Origin: Fictibacillus halophilus
GTDB lineage: Bacteria; Bacillota; Bacilli; Bacillales; Fictibacillaceae
DNA length: 64,000 nt
Assembly: GCF_016401385.1 (NCBI RefSeq)
Contig: NZ_JAEACF010000001.1
Span: 2,108,001 to 2,172,000, forward strand
Direction of reading: 5' to 3'
Shown one piece after another: positions 1 to 10,299 of the stretch (positions are counted from its first letter, which is position 1; each line of letters opens with the position of its first letter). The notes beneath the pieces are model-generated. The model searched no databases. It saw nothing but the letters and a program-made list of their open reading frames with translations, and was not told the origin of the DNA. The position numbers and the translations under genes were made by a program.

Positions 1-1815
1 GTCATCTCCAGGCACTGGATTACAACATTTAGATAAACGAATCAGCATGTTATCAATGCCTTTAACTACGATACCAGAATCTGTTCTTCGTTTTGGTTCC
101 GGCTTTTCAGCGGAATCTCTAATCGCATCAAGTAACTCAGAATTATCCGGATCCTGCTCTTTTTTGCGTCGAACTTTATCCGTTAATCGAGTAGCGATCT
201 GTGCTGCGGTAATGCCGTTGTATCCTACAGCAGCGTACATATCTTCTTCGCCTGCAAAGTTATACTTTTGGGCGACATATTGAATGTTATCATTCGTAAA
301 AATGTCTTTCAGATCGTATCCGCGATTCTTGATTTCTTTTTCAACAAGCTCTTTACCTTTTGCGACGTTCTCTTCTCTTCTCTCACGCTTAAACCATTGA
401 CGAATCTTGTTTTTCGCATGAGAACTCTGGGTGATCTTCAGCCAATCCTGACTCGGGCCGTAGGAATGTTTGCTCGTTAAGATCTCGATAATATCTCCCG
501 TTTTCAAACGATAATCTAACGTAACCATCTTTCCGTTAACTTTTGCACCGATGCATCTGTTACCAATCTCGGTATGAATGCGATACGCAAAATCAATAGG
601 AACCGATCCTGACGGCAGCTCATAAACATCTCCCTTTGGAGTGAACACGAACACCATATCAGAGAAAAGGTCGACCTTAAGTGATTCCATAAATTCTTCA
701 GCATCCACAACATCGTTTTGCCATTCAAGAATTTCACGGAACCATGTTAATTTATTTTCAAATGAGCTCACAGGTGCTTTCGTTGCACCCTCTTTGTATG
801 CCCAGTGGGCTGCAATCCCGTATTCAGCTACGCGATGCATATCAGACGTTCTGATCTGGACCTCCAAAGGATCGCCTTTTGGTCCGATTACCGTCGTATG
901 AAGAGACTGGTACATATTTGCTTTTGGCATAGCGATATAATCTTTAAAACGGCCAGGCATCGGCTTGTAAGCCGTATGGATGATACCAAGGGCTGCATAA
1001 CAATCTTTAATATTCTGAACGATAATACGAACAGCTAAAAGGTCATAGATCTCATTGAACTGTTTTCCTTGTTTTGCCATTTTTCGATAGATGCTATAGA
1101 TATGTTTCGGTCTTCCAGAGATATCAACTTGAATGTTAACTTCTTTAAGCTTGCTCTTCATCTCATCCATCACTTGATGAACATACTCTTCCCGTTCAGC
1201 ACGCTTTTGCTGCATCAAGTTAACGATTCTATAGTATTGCTGTGGATTTAGGTATCTTAAAGAAACATCTTCAAGCTCCCACTTTATTGTAGAAATCCCA
1301 AGGCGATGGGCAAGCGGAGCGAAGATCTCAAGTGTCTCATTCGCTTTTTGAATCTGTTTTTCTTTTGGCATATGCTTTAATGTGCGCATATTGTGAAGAC
1401 GATCAGCTAACTTGATCAAGATACAACGAATATCTTGTGCCATAGCGACAAACATCTTCCGATGGTTCTCAGCCTGCTGCTCTTCTTTTGACTTGAACTT
1501 GATCTTCTTCAGCTTCGTAACACCATCAACAAGCATTGCCACTTCTTCATTAAATTGAGTGGAAATATCCTTGAGTGTGATGGGTGTGTCTTCGACTACA
1601 TCATGAAGAAACCCTGCTGCTACAGTCACAGGATCCATCTGCAGGTTCACCAGAATTGCTGCTACTTCAACAGGATGATGAATATAGGGCTCTCCCGATT
1701 TACGGAATTGTCCCTCGTGTGCATTCTTTGCGTATTCATAAGCCTTCGTGATGAAGCTTAAATCGTCTTTAGAAAGATAGCTCTCCGCTTTTTGCAATAC
1801 TTCCTCAATCGTCAT
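1..1815 (-). CDS. relA: GTP pyrophosphokinase / (p)ppGpp synthetase-hydrolase RelA, 3' end cut by the window edge
   Basis: Bifunctional stringent-response enzyme that makes and degrades (p)ppGpp. The first 605 codons are present; the frame is open at position 1, so the C-terminal part (rest of the zinc-finger region and the ACT domain) lies outside. Seen in the translation: an N-terminal HD hydrolase domain with [12 protein letters not shown], the synthetase domain with [16 protein letters not shown] and PMPGRFKD motifs, a TGS domain, and finally [10 protein letters not shown] at the window edge. The RFKD (RxKD-type) loop is the form associated with hydrolase-competent long Rel enzymes. The start at 1815 gives [18 protein letters not shown], which fits the family. 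Its neighbour apt is upstream on the same strand, as in B. subtilis, but a terminator and a 129-bp repeat separate them, so relA probably has its own promoter. Confidence 0.95.
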   Translation of the reverse strand, partial: MTIEEVLQKAESYLSKDDLSFITKAYEYAKNAHEGQFRKSGEPYIHHPVEVAAILVNLQMDPVTVAAGFLHDVVEDTPITLKDISTQFNEEVAMLVDGVTKLKKIKFKSKEEQQAENHRKMFVAMAQDIRCILIKLADRLHNMRTLKHMPKEKQIQKANETLEIFAPLAHRLGISTIKWELEDVSLRYLNPQQYYRIVNLMQQKRAEREEYVHQVMDEMKSKLKEVNIQVDISGRPKHIYSIYRKMAKQGKQFNEIYDLLAVRIIVQNIKDCYAALGIIHTAYKPMPGRFKDYIAMPKANMYQSLHTTVIGPKGDPLEVQIRTSDMHRVAEYGIAAHWAYKEGATKAPVSSFENKLTWFREILEWQNDVVDAEEFMESLKVDLFSDMVFVFTPKGDVYELPSGSVPIDFAYRIHTEIGNRCIGAKVNGKMVTLDYRLKTGDIIEILTSKHSYGPSQDWLKITQSSHAKNKIRQWFKRERREENVAKGKELVEKEIKNRGYDLKDIFTNDNIQYVAQKYNFAGEEDMYAAVGYNGITAAQIATRLTDKVRRKKEQDPDNSELLDAIRDSAEKPEPKRRTDSGIVVKGIDNMLIRLSKCCNPVPGDD

Positions 1816-1956
1816 GGAATCACCTTACGTTGTCATTGTATATTGCTTCTATTATCGTTAAATTGGTCCTTCATGTAAAGCAAAAAAACGAAATTTGTCG
1901 AATGATTGGGCAGATTTTGTGACAGGATTGTAAAAAAAACGCTTTTTTTGAAAGTA

Positions 1957-2085
1957 GTTGATTTCCGCTCCAGGTGCTTCGCTTTCCGCGGGGCGACCGG
2001 TGAGCCCCTTGCCGCTTTGCGCCGTTAAGGGTCTCACCTGACCGCTCGTCCCGCAGGAGTCTCGCCACCTTCCGCTCCAATCAAC
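1957..2085 (-). repeat. 129-bp structured intergenic repeat, copy A
   Basis: Read on the minus strand it runs from GTTGATTGG to GGAAATCAAC, giving 7-bp terminal inverted repeats. The inner arms CTGCGGG and CCCGCGG, CGA and TCG, GGTGAG and CTCACC, and CCCTT and AAGGG can pair into one long hairpin. It sits between the apt terminator and relA. Small open frames across it are not believable genes. Confidence 0.9.
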
Positions 2086-2132
2086 TTGCAATGAAGTAAA
2101 AAAATATCGCAAACCTATTAGAAAAGCACTTA

Positions 2133-2164
2133 AAAAAGAGCTCCTCAAAAAGGAACTCTTTTAT
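2133..2164 (-). terminator. Rho-independent terminator after apt
   Basis: On the minus strand AAAAGAG and CTCTTTT arms, extended by a GGA/TCC pair across one mismatch, enclose a T-rich loop. The hairpin begins just after the apt stop codon at 2168 and ends in a run of T. Confidence 0.85.
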
Positions 2165-2167
2165 TTA

Positions 2168-2680
2168 TTAGTATTGAGTTAATGTGAAGATATCATAACC
2201 TGAAAGTTTCTTACGGCCATCTAAGTAAGTAAGTTCGATCATGAATGCGATTCCTGCTACTACTCCACCAAGCTCTTCTACAAGCTTGATCGTTGCTTCG
2301 ATCGTTCCACCTGTTGCGAGTAGGTCGTCTGTGATCAAGACTCTTTGTCCTGGTTTGATCGCGTCTTTATGCATCGTTAAAACATCTTTACCATACTCAA
2401 GACCATAATCAACTTTGATTACTTCACGAGGAAGTTTTCCTTCTTTACGGACAGGGACGAATCCTAATCCTAACGTGTAAGCTACAGGGCAGCCTACGAT
2501 AAATCCACGTGCTTCAGGTCCGACGATTACATCAACCTGTTTTTCTTTTGCGTATACAGCAATGTCATCCATCGCTTGTTTATATACTGCACCATCAGAC
2601 ATTAGTGAAGTAATATCTTTAAAACGAATGCCTTCGATTGGGAAGTTCTCTACTACTGAAATAAACGGCTTATAATCCAT
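2168..2680 (-). CDS. apt: Adenine phosphoribosyltransferase
   Basis: Purine salvage enzyme converting adenine plus PRPP to AMP and pyrophosphate in the cytoplasm. The 170-residue product has the type I phosphoribosyltransferase PRPP loop [13 protein letters not shown] at about residues 115-127 and the stretch [16 protein letters not shown] typical of Apt. It is nearly collinear with the B. subtilis protein. It lies 19 bp downstream of recJ on the same strand, so co-transcription with recJ is likely, and it is followed by a strong terminator. Confidence 0.97.
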   Translation of the reverse strand: MDYKPFISVVENFPIEGIRFKDITSLMSDGAVYKQAMDDIAVYAKEKQVDVIVGPEARGFIVGCPVAYTLGLGFVPVRKEGKLPREVIKVDYGLEYGKDVLTMHKDAIKPGQRVLITDDLLATGGTIEATIKLVEELGGVVAGIAFMIELTYLDGRKKLSGYDIFTLTQY

Positions 2681-2699
2681 GAATCTTGCCTCCTGAAAA

Positions 2700-5051
2700 T
2701 TACAAACTGGCTTTTGGCCGTGTTTGTTCTGTAAACCAGCTTTTTAAAGAATGATAAGAAGAGTAAACGAGCTGATTTTCTATGTCCGCTTGTTCAAACT
2801 TTTTCTGATAGGTTTCAGAGCTTTCTAATTCTCGTTTGCTAGGTTCTTTGTTAATGAAAATAACACCATCGTCTATTGTAACAAAATCCAGCTCAAAAAA
2901 CACCTTTGACATGAAATCTATTGTTTCTTTTGACCAGCCTTTCCATTTCGCTAGTTCTGCACCATCTCTCTTCACATTAAAGGTTTTCCTTTTTGCAAGA
3001 AATCCATAAAACCATTTGAAGTGCTCTCTCGTTGGTAGAGTCGTGAAAAAGTGCTCAGTACTCTGATGAAAAACCGCATAGATCCTTGAAGGTTCACCGA
3101 TGGTTTCCAACCATTCAGAAAAGCGAGTTAGAGAAGGAGGAACATCCAAGAAAACTAAGTTTTTTCCAGTAAAATAGTCTTCTGGCAGAGTTAATAACTC
3201 ATCTTCACCAATCACTTGATCAGATAGCCCCTCAAAATCTTTGTGCTTTAATGTTTCTTCTTCAAACGCGATAAAACATGTTTTAGAGTACGGTAGACCG
3301 ATCAATCTTTTCCCCGCATCTTTAAGACCTCTATAATCAAACAGTTGAAAATGGTTTACAGAAAGATCTTCTAGCAGCAGCTGAGGTTTTCTATAACCGT
3401 TCCATTCGTTTAGTTGAATCTGTCCAACGATAGAAATCAACGAATAAGGAGTCATCTCTTCTAACAAGCTACCTTTTTGAAAGCCTATGCAATCTAGAAC
3501 CGATAACTCACCATTGCCTACCTGCAACTTGAGATGATTTGATTGACTACCTATTTTTTTCATCTCACGGATCGGGACTTCTTCAACCATTACGCGAGGC
3601 GATGGATTTCCAACACCGAAAGGAGCTAACGTACTTAATAGCTCAACTGTTTCTAGAGAAATCTCATTTAATCTAGCTGTGAGATCAATCGTTGTAACAG
3701 GAAGATAATCCTCTGGCTGTAAACAGTCCTTAGCTTGCTGGATGAGCCTCTTTCTTAATTCATCGACATCATGCATAGAAAGTGTCATTCCGGCTGCCAT
3801 CGGATGTCCACCGAAATGAGGAAGAATGTCCCTAGATCCTGAAAGGTTCTCAAACATATCAAATCCTTTGATGCTTCGCGCTGATCCTTTTGCCGTTTCT
3901 TTTTCAGGGTCCAAACACAGCACGATCGTAGGACGATAAAATTTTTCAACCAATCGGGAGGCAACGATTCCAATCACTCCTGGGTTCCAGCCCTCTTTGG
4001 CAAGGACTAGCACTTCATTCTCGTCCGGAGGGTAAAGTTCTTCGACCATCGCAATCGCTTCTTTTGTAATCTCGTTTACGATTCCTTGACGTTCTTTATT
4101 TACAGAATCGATTTCTTGTGACAACATGGCCGATTCTTCACGATCACGTGAAGTAAACAGCTCCACCACCGGCATCGCTGAACCAAGTCTTCCTGCTGCA
4201 TTCACTCGTGGGCCGATCGCGAACCCTACATCTTCCGCTGTAAGTTCTTTTTCATAAAGACCCGCTACTTTTAGTAGTTCTTGCAATCCGATCTTATCCG
4301 TTTTCGAGAGTGCTTCTATCCCTAGTTTCGCAATCACCCTATTTTCATCAACAAGCGGTACAAGGTCCGCTATTGTCCCAATGCATGCGTAATCAAGCAA
4401 ATGTAGCGGCGGTTTACCGTGAAGAGCATGTGCTACTTTAAAAGCTACTCCTACACCTGCAAGACCTGAGAATGGATATGTGCAGCCTGGTTTCTTAGGA
4501 TTGATAATGCTATAAGCATCTGGCAATACAGGAGGTGCTTCATGATGATCCGTAATAATAAAATCAAGCCCGATTTCTTTTGCGATATTTGCTTCGTGCA
4601 CAGCTGAGATTCCTGTATCAACGGTTACCACAAGTGAATAACCATCGTCTTTCGCTTTTCTTAAGGCTGGCTCATTTGGACCATAGCCTTCTGTAAAGCG
4701 GTTAGGGATATAATAGTCAAACTGTGCTCCTAGTTCTTTTAGTGCATAATACATCACCGTCGTACTGCTAACTCCATCTGCGTCATAATCGCCAAAAATT
4801 AAAATCTTTTCTTTAGATTCTATAGCTCTATGTATCCGCTCAACACTCTCTTTCATCCCATCCATCAAGAACGGATCATGAAATTGGTTGATATCTATTT
4901 TTAAAAATGCTTCTGCTTTCTCTAACGTTTCAATTCCTCTGACAACCAGTAGATTCGCGATCAGAAGAGGGATATCTAATTCTTGTGACAACCATTTTGC
5001 CTTGTCTTCCGATGGTTCTTGAATCTCCCACCTTGTTCTAGGCTCCAACAT
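2700..5051 (-). CDS. recJ: Single-stranded-DNA-specific exonuclease RecJ
   Basis: A 5'-3' exonuclease used in recombinational and mismatch repair. The 783-residue protein contains the DHH phosphoesterase motifs [12 protein letters not shown] (about residues 85-96), VTVDTG and ITDHHEAP, followed by a DHHA1 domain with [10 protein letters not shown] near residue 410, and a C-terminal extension of the Firmicutes type. I place the start at 5051 (MLEPRTRW). An upstream GTG in the same frame at 5060 falls inside the ribosome binding site AAGAGGTG, so it is unlikely to be used. It precedes apt by 19 bp. Confidence 0.95.
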   Translation of the reverse strand: MLEPRTRWEIQEPSEDKAKWLSQELDIPLLIANLLVVRGIETLEKAEAFLKIDINQFHDPFLMDGMKESVERIHRAIESKEKILIFGDYDADGVSSTTVMYYALKELGAQFDYYIPNRFTEGYGPNEPALRKAKDDGYSLVVTVDTGISAVHEANIAKEIGLDFIITDHHEAPPVLPDAYSIINPKKPGCTYPFSGLAGVGVAFKVAHALHGKPPLHLLDYACIGTIADLVPLVDENRVIAKLGIEALSKTDKIGLQELLKVAGLYEKELTAEDVGFAIGPRVNAAGRLGSAMPVVELFTSRDREESAMLSQEIDSVNKERQGIVNEITKEAIAMVEELYPPDENEVLVLAKEGWNPGVIGIVASRLVEKFYRPTIVLCLDPEKETAKGSARSIKGFDMFENLSGSRDILPHFGGHPMAAGMTLSMHDVDELRKRLIQQAKDCLQPEDYLPVTTIDLTARLNEISLETVELLSTLAPFGVGNPSPRVMVEEVPIREMKKIGSQSNHLKLQVGNGELSVLDCIGFQKGSLLEEMTPYSLISIVGQIQLNEWNGYRKPQLLLEDLSVNHFQLFDYRGLKDAGKRLIGLPYSKTCFIAFEEETLKHKDFEGLSDQVIGEDELLTLPEDYFTGKNLVFLDVPPSLTRFSEWLETIGEPSRIYAVFHQSTEHFFTTLPTREHFKWFYGFLAKRKTFNVKRDGAELAKWKGWSKETIDFMSKVFFELDFVTIDDGVIFINKEPSKRELESSETYQKKFEQADIENQLVYSSYHSLKSWFTEQTRPKASL

Positions 5052-5122
5052 AAAAATCACCTCTTAACCTATTCATTATACAAAACAGGATAAGAGGTGA
5101 CAATTTATGAATGATATTTACA

Positions 5123-6031
5123 TTAAATTTCTGGCTCGGCCTCAACTGGACGTGTCTTTTTCGATTTCATCTGTCGTGATTTCATAACGTACCACAACTG
5201 AGAAGCAATAAAGATGGAAGAATATGCACCAAAAGTAAGACCGATCAACAAGGCGATCGAGAAGTTTCTGATCGAATCAGCTCCAAAGATCAATAGCGCA
5301 ACTGCTGCGATAATAACAGTTAGAACGGTATTAATCGAACGACCCAACGTCTCATGAATACTTCTGTTTACGATTTCAGCCAGTTTTTCTTGCGTTCTTA
5401 CTTTTTCAAGTTTCATGTTCTCACGAATTCGGTCGAACGTTACAATCGTATCGTTGATGGAATAACCAACGATCGTTAGAACAGCTGCGATAAACGGCAG
5501 GTCTACTTCAATTCTAAACATGCTAAAGATCGCTACGATCATAAAAGCGTCATGTAATAGAGCAACAACAGATGCAACAGCCATGCTCCATTCAAAGCGG
5601 AAGGCTACATAGATGATAATACCAACAGAAGCGATAAGCACGGCATAAAAAGCATTTTGTGCCAACTCACGACCAACCGTTGGCGTAACAGTACTGATAC
5701 TCGGTGGTTCTCCGTACTTTTCTTCAAAATGAGTGTTGATTTTCGCTACTTCGTCTTTTGACAGAGCACCTTTAAAGGAAACATTTGCTTGATCGTTTTT
5801 CCCTGCAAGAACGACTCCTTCAGGTTCAAGACCAAGAGACTTAAACTCTTCTTCTACACTTTCATTTGTAAGTGTTTCATTCGCTTGAATATTTACGCGT
5901 GATCCACTATCAAAATCAATTCCTAACTTCAATCCAGCTGTAAGCAAGAAAACAATTCCAACAACCGTAAGGAGAGTAGAGATGATGAAGTAAAGGTTTC
6001 TGTTTTTTACAAAATCGTATTTAAAGCTCAC
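5123..6031 (-). CDS. secF: Protein translocase subunit SecF, separate from SecD
   Basis: Membrane component that assists SecYEG-driven protein export. It has six predicted membrane segments; the first follows KYDFVKNRN, then GIDFDSGSR leads into the periplasmic-type domain, with later conserved stretches around TIVGYSINDTIVTFDRIREN and the five clustered C-terminal helices. In B. subtilis SecD and SecF are one fused chain; here they are two genes in different frames. A ribosome binding site AAAGGAGA lies inside the 3' end of secD. The GTG at 6031 is about 10 bases from it, whereas the GTG at 6040 is almost on top of it, so I choose 6031 (VSFKYDF). The overlap with secD is then 11 bases, suggesting translational coupling. 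Confidence 0.92.
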   Translation of the reverse strand: MSFKYDFVKNRNLYFIISTLLTVVGIVFLLTAGLKLGIDFDSGSRVNIQANETLTNESVEEEFKSLGLEPEGVVLAGKNDQANVSFKGALSKDEVAKINTHFEEKYGEPPSISTVTPTVGRELAQNAFYAVLIASVGIIIYVAFRFEWSMAVASVVALLHDAFMIVAIFSMFRIEVDLPFIAAVLTIVGYSINDTIVTFDRIRENMKLEKVRTQEKLAEIVNRSIHETLGRSINTVLTVIIAAVALLIFGADSIRNFSIALLIGLTFGAYSSIFIASQLWYVMKSRQMKSKKTRPVEAEPEI

Positions 6032-7337
6032 GGATGTCACTCTCCTTTACACCAAACAAGCCTGGCTTCTTATCCATAACACGAGACTGTACCCATAAAC
6101 CAAGGAAAAGTCTTGTTCCGAAAACGGCCGTTATGAAACTTGCCAAAACTGAAATAATTAGAACTAACGCGAATCCTTTTACTGAGCTTGTTCCATATGC
6201 AAATAGAACAGCTGCTGCAAGGATTGTTGTAATGTTTGCATCAAAAATCGTAGTGAATGAACGACGATTTCCAGCTTTAAACGCACTTAATACGGATTTC
6301 CCGCTTCTTATTTCTTCTTTTATTCTTTCGTACGTGATGATGTTAGCATCAACCGCCATACCTACCCCAAGAATAAGCGCTGCAATCCCCGGAAGCGTTA
6401 ATACCCCGTTCATCAGATAGAAAATAGCGAGGATCAACCAAATATAGATGGATAGCGTAATAACTGCAATGATTCCAGGCACACGATAGAAGATCAGCAT
6501 GAATAAAAAGATCACTGCAATTCCGATAAAGCCGGCAAATATAGTTTCGTTTAATGCTTTCTCACCGAACTTCGCTCCAACTGATGTAGAATACACTTCA
6601 TCAAGTTTAACTGGCAAAGCTCCAGCGTTTAAAATTTTCGCTAAACTCTGTGCTTCTTCAACAGAAAACTGCCCTGTTATCGTTACAACGTCGTCAGTAA
6701 GAACTTCTCTTACATAAGGAGCAGAAATATACTTTGGTTGTTTACCAGCGAGTTCTTTCTTCTGTTCTTCTTTAAAAGAATCACCTTTTTCATAATCCAG
6801 CCAGATAACTAATAAATTTTCTCCCTGTGGCTGACGATTAAGAACTTCTTCTGTAATCTTAGCAAACTTATTAGCGTCTTTTAACTTCAATGAAACGATC
6901 GGCTTATTATTTTGAGACTCGAACGTTTGTTTAGCACCGTTTCCTACTAAATCAGATCCATCTAATAAAACTTTATCGTCCACATCTCGGAAGGTTAACT
7001 CCGCTTGTGTAGATAATAGTTCACGTGCTTTGTTCTGATCGGTTACACCAGCAAGCTGAACACGAATTCTGTTGTCTCCTTCGATCTGAATCTCAGGCTC
7101 AGAGACACCTAATACGTTGATACGGCTGTTTAACGCTTCAACCGTACTCTTTAATGTTTCCTGTGTTATTTTTTGATCTTTTTTCACAGGTTCAACATCG
7201 TAAAGTACTTCAAATCCCCCTTGGAGATCTAGTCCAAGCTTTGTACCTTTTACGATCTTTTCTGTTGTAAGCCCAATTAGTGCTGCAAACATGATAAGCA
7301 CAACAAAAAAGATGACGATCTTACTCCTTTTTACCAC
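6021..7337 (-). CDS. secD: Protein translocase subunit SecD, separate from SecF
   Basis: Membrane partner of SecF in protein export. The 438-residue chain has an N-terminal transmembrane helix, the characteristic GLDLQGGFEVLYDV motif, a large extracellular domain to about residue 265, and a C-terminal bundle of membrane helices with VDANIITYERIKEEI. It ends with FGVKESDIREL and a TAA, at the point where the fused SecDF of B. subtilis continues into its SecF half. The gene precedes secF on the minus strand and is followed at some distance by recJ. The split is discussed in the findings. Confidence 0.95.
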   Translation of the reverse strand: MVKRSKIVIFFVVLIMFAALIGLTTEKIVKGTKLGLDLQGGFEVLYDVEPVKKDQKITQETLKSTVEALNSRINVLGVSEPEIQIEGDNRIRVQLAGVTDQNKARELLSTQAELTFRDVDDKVLLDGSDLVGNGAKQTFESQNNKPIVSLKLKDANKFAKITEEVLNRQPQGENLLVIWLDYEKGDSFKEEQKKELAGKQPKYISAPYVREVLTDDVVTITGQFSVEEAQSLAKILNAGALPVKLDEVYSTSVGAKFGEKALNETIFAGFIGIAVIFLFMLIFYRVPGIIAVITLSIYIWLILAIFYLMNGVLTLPGIAALILGVGMAVDANIITYERIKEEIRSGKSVLSAFKAGNRRSFTTIFDANITTILAAAVLFAYGTSSVKGFALVLIISVLASFITAVFGTRLFLGLWVQSRVMDKKPGLFGVKESDIREL

Positions 7338-7494
7338 TTCAAGAAACCTCCTTCATGCTGTATCAAAAGACAACACTATGTATAAGTACGAATACTAACC
7401 CTTCCCATTATAGCGATTGTTGTTTTTTTCTGTCAATTTGTCCTGTGAATGTTCATAAATAAAACATAATAAATATAGCTTAACAAAAGAACAA

Positions 7495-7530
7495 GGCTGC
7501 CCAAAAGTAAGTTCTACTCTTGAGTCAGCC
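7495..7530 (-). terminator. Probable terminator overlapping the end of comN
   Basis: GGCTG and CAGCC arms plus an inner TACTCTTG/CAAAAGTA pairing with one mismatch form a hairpin that includes the comN stop region. The following T stretch on the minus strand is interrupted, so strength is uncertain. Confidence 0.5.
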
Positions 7531-7774
7531 CCTCTTCTTTATATGAGCGTATCGTTAGCCACGTCATAAAATCATTTAGTGAAAGAGCTAAAATGGTGTC
7601 AACCAACGCGTAGAGACGAGGCTCAACTTTCTTTTTCTTTAATTTTGATTGAACACATTCCCATATTTCCTCTTCTGTTACACTTTCATACCCCAAATAA
7701 TGAAATTCTTCTTTTTTGCTTTTTACTGCTGGCTTAACTTCATTCTTCCAATCCGAAAAATGCGTATTCTCCAA
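7514..7774 (-). CDS. comN: Post-transcriptional regulator ComN (YrzD family)
   Basis: Small cytoplasmic protein. The B. subtilis homologue ComN affects comE mRNA level and localisation. The 86-residue product contains the family features WKNEVKPAVKSKKEEFHYLGYESV and LSLNDFMTWLTIRSYKEE. I choose a TTG start at 7774, preceded by AAAGGAGAG at good spacing. The same frame stays open upstream to 7984, but that extension has no family similarity and overlaps the divergent spoVB start. It lies between spoVB and secD, the same neighbourhood as in B. subtilis. Confidence 0.85.
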   Translation of the reverse strand: MENTHFSDWKNEVKPAVKSKKEEFHYLGYESVTEEEIWECVQSKLKKKKVEPRLYALVDTILALSLNDFMTWLTIRSYKEEGLTQE

Positions 7775-7873
7775 TTGACTTTCTCTCCTTTCGAGATGAA
7801 ACAAGCTGTCATGACTGTTCACTGTACCTGCATATAGTGATATATAAGATTGTCCAAGAAAGGACAGGTTAAG

Positions 7874-9424
7874 ATGACAAAACAAACACTCGTGCAAGGA
7901 ACGCTCCTGCTCATAATAGCAGGACTTGTAACCAAAATTCTCGGTTTCGTTAATCGTATCGTCATGGCTCGTGTCATGGGTCACGAAGGTGTTGGCCTCT
8001 ACATGATGGCAGTCCCAACATTCTTACTAGCCGTAACATTAACAAGGCTTGGTCTGCCGATCGCCATATCCAAACTGGTTGCAGAAGCAGATGCGACAGG
8101 AGATCGTTCAAAAGTAAGAAAAATCTTGATCGTATCTTTAGCCATAACAGGTATTTTAAGCATTGTGATCACGATCGCTTTGTTTATTGCTGCCCCGTTA
8201 TTAGCAGAATACTTCTTTACAGATGATCGTACGATTTGGCCGTTGCTCGCCATCGCACCTGTAGTTCCTGTCATCGCAGTCTCCTCCGTTTTGAGAGGGT
8301 ATTTTCAAGGTCTGCAGAACATGCGACCGTCTGCTTACTCGCAGGTCATCGAACAGGTGGTCAGAATTGCTCTCGTCGCATTATTAACAGGTCTATTTTT
8401 GCCTTATGGCGTAGAATACGCTGCAGCTGGCGCGATGATCTCTGTTATTATCGGTGAACTCGCATCACTTCTTTATATGTTTTCCATGTTCAAAGTGAAA
8501 AAGAAGATGCGTATCCGAAAAGGTTTTTTTAAGCAGTTGAAGCAAGGTCATGAAACGATGAAAGACCTCCTGAATATCGCACTACCGACTACGGGAAGTC
8601 AATTGATCGGTTCTGTTTCCTACTTTTTTGAACCAATTGTTGTGGCAAACAGTTTAGCGATCGCTGGTATCACTACAGCTGTTGCCACCGCGCAATACGG
8701 AGAACTTGCAGGTTATGTTATCCCACTTTTGTTCCTGCCAACGTTCATTACGTATTCGCTTTCGATCTCTTTAGTACCTGCCATCAGTGAAGCGAACGCA
8801 CAAAAAAAATACCACTTGATCGAGCATCGCTTGAATCAAGCGCTCAGACTCTCGATGTTATCTGGTGGTATTGCTGCGGTCATTATGTATGTTTATGCTG
8901 TCCCTATCATGGACTTAATGTATGATTCACCTGCATCCGCGTCATATGTAAAAATGATGACACCTTTTTTCTTTTTTCTTTACTTCCAAGGTCCATTGCA
9001 AGCTGTGCTTCAAGCATTAAATCTGGCACGCTCAGCGATGATCAACAGTCTTATCGGTGCTCTTGTCAAATTAACAGCCATATTTGCTCTAGCTACACGA
9101 CCTGAGTTTGGAATTATGGGAGCAGCACTCGGAATCGTGATTAGTATCGTAGTCGTTACCCTGCTTCATTTTGCAACAGTCATCAAAGCAATCAGTTATA
9201 CGATCGTAGTAAAAGATTTTGTCTTATGCCTGCTATCCATTTGCATTACAGGAGGAGGAGCCGTATATCTATATCGGTACATGATGCCTCAGTTTTCTCC
9301 ACTACAAGGTCTAACGATATGTGTGGCTGCAACTTGCGCTATCTATTTGTTTGTTCTCATCTTCTTTAAGCTGTTAGGTAAAGAAGACCTTAAACACATA
9401 CCTCTTATAAAGAGGTGGATCTAA
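7874..9424 (+). CDS. spoVB: Stage V sporulation protein B, lipid II flippase-like membrane protein
   Basis: Polytopic membrane protein of the MOP/MVF flippase superfamily needed for spore cortex synthesis. The 516-residue chain starts MTKQTLVQGTLLLIIAG and has about 14 hydrophobic segments; the conserved N-terminal stretch KILGFVNRIVMARVMGHEGVG matches the SpoVB/MurJ-like family. The ATG at 7874 follows AAAGGACAGGTTAAG; an in-frame TTG at 7850 would add eight unlike residues. The gene is divergent from comN and convergent with yrbG, sharing the terminator at 9423. Its expression is expected in the mother cell, by analogy. Confidence 0.94.
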   Translation: MTKQTLVQGTLLLIIAGLVTKILGFVNRIVMARVMGHEGVGLYMMAVPTFLLAVTLTRLGLPIAISKLVAEADATGDRSKVRKILIVSLAITGILSIVITIALFIAAPLLAEYFFTDDRTIWPLLAIAPVVPVIAVSSVLRGYFQGLQNMRPSAYSQVIEQVVRIALVALLTGLFLPYGVEYAAAGAMISVIIGELASLLYMFSMFKVKKKMRIRKGFFKQLKQGHETMKDLLNIALPTTGSQLIGSVSYFFEPIVVANSLAIAGITTAVATAQYGELAGYVIPLLFLPTFITYSLSISLVPAISEANAQKKYHLIEHRLNQALRLSMLSGGIAAVIMYVYAVPIMDLMYDSPASASYVKMMTPFFFFLYFQGPLQAVLQALNLARSAMINSLIGALVKLTAIFALATRPEFGIMGAALGIVISIVVVTLLHFATVIKAISYTIVVKDFVLCLLSICITGGGAVYLYRYMMPQFSPLQGLTICVAATCAIYLFVLIFFKLLGKEDLKHIPLIKRWI

Positions 9425-9446
9425 AACAGCCTGATCGGCTGTTTTA
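9423..9446. terminator. Bidirectional terminator between spoVB and yrbG
   Basis: AAAACAGCC and GGCTGTTTT arms with a five-base loop and a T run on the plus strand; the complementary A run serves the opposite strand. It lies exactly between two converging genes. Confidence 0.85.
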
Positions 9447-10103
9447 TTTTTTGCTATTCAATTCGTCGACATACAGTGTACCATCTTCATTCAGTGTACA
9501 GAACGAAATGTTCTTTATCTCTTTAAATCCTACTTTCTTCAACTCTTGCCTTAACCAAAATGTTGTCTTGTCCATCTTTTCAAGATTATCTTCTAAGATC
9601 TTTCCGTCCAAAATAAGAGGCATGATCATCTGGATCGGTGTATTTTCCGAATCCTCTTCCTTTTTGATAATGGAAAGTTTACCTGTTGTTTCTAAAATTC
9701 CAAATTCAACTTCGTTCAAGCTTCTAATATTGTTCTCGCGCAATTGTGTCAAAAGATCATCAAAGTTGTATCGTTGCTTCTTCATCTCATGTTCATCCAC
9801 TTGTCCTTCTTTAATGATTAATGAAGGTTTACCGTCAACGATTTCTCTCATTCTCCTGCTCTTTAATGAGACAAGAGCTAATATGAGCTGGATGCTAAGC
9901 AAGACAAAGATGGACACGAGGGAATTTAACATGGGTATCGTTGGATCTTCGATAGAGATAACGGCTAGCTCTGCGATCATAATCGAGACAACAAAGTCTA
10001 TGATTGATAACTTTCCCATCTCACGCTTACCCATCAATCGGAAGATCACCATGATTAAGAAATAGATAAAAAGGGTTCTGAAAATAATCGTATACAGTTC
10101 CAT
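9444..10103 (-). CDS. yrbG: DUF421 membrane protein, YrbG type
   Basis: Member of the DUF421 (YetF/YdfR/YrbG) family, function not established. The 219-residue protein has three N-terminal hydrophobic segments within about residues 1-80, including MGKREMGKLSIIDFVVSIMI, a signature of this family. A cytoplasmic mixed alpha/beta region follows with DGKPSLIIKEGQVDEHEMKK. The B. subtilis yrbG is also next to spoVB, which supports the symbol. It converges on spoVB and diverges from yrzE. Confidence 0.85.
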   Translation of the reverse strand: MELYTIIFRTLFIYFLIMVIFRLMGKREMGKLSIIDFVVSIMIAELAVISIEDPTIPMLNSLVSIFVLLSIQLILALVSLKSRRMREIVDGKPSLIIKEGQVDEHEMKKQRYNFDDLLTQLRENNIRSLNEVEFGILETTGKLSIIKKEEDSENTPIQMIMPLILDGKILEDNLEKMDKTTFWLRQELKKVGFKEIKNISFCTLNEDGTLYVDELNSKK

Positions 10104-10299
10104 GATTCCCCTCCTTCCATAATACGTTCTAAGTTCATTCCATTAGTTAGTGTGGCACAGATATGAAAAAACATGATACGCAGGTTTTGCCAAATATAAA
10201 CCAATGGAAACGAAAGGGAAAATACTTGCTTGTACTTCTATTTTTTACGGAGTCTGAATAAAGTATATAGAAAGCTTCTAGGGATAAGGAGGATCAAAG

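Noticed and set aside
1858..2148. Small open frames across repeat copy A (products rich in Ser, Gly, Arg)
   Set aside because: They lie wholly on the repeat, have no ribosome site, and similar frames recur by chance in every copy and both orientations, so they reflect the repeat and not a protein.
6015..6045. Sequencing frameshift in a fused secDF gene
   Set aside because: A strong ribosome site with a well-spaced GTG lies at the junction, and SecD ends with a sensible stop, so two genes are more likely. I keep a small doubt.
6034..6420. A 128-codon frame antisense to secD
   Set aside because: No ribosome site or family similarity; secD covers the region with clear motifs.
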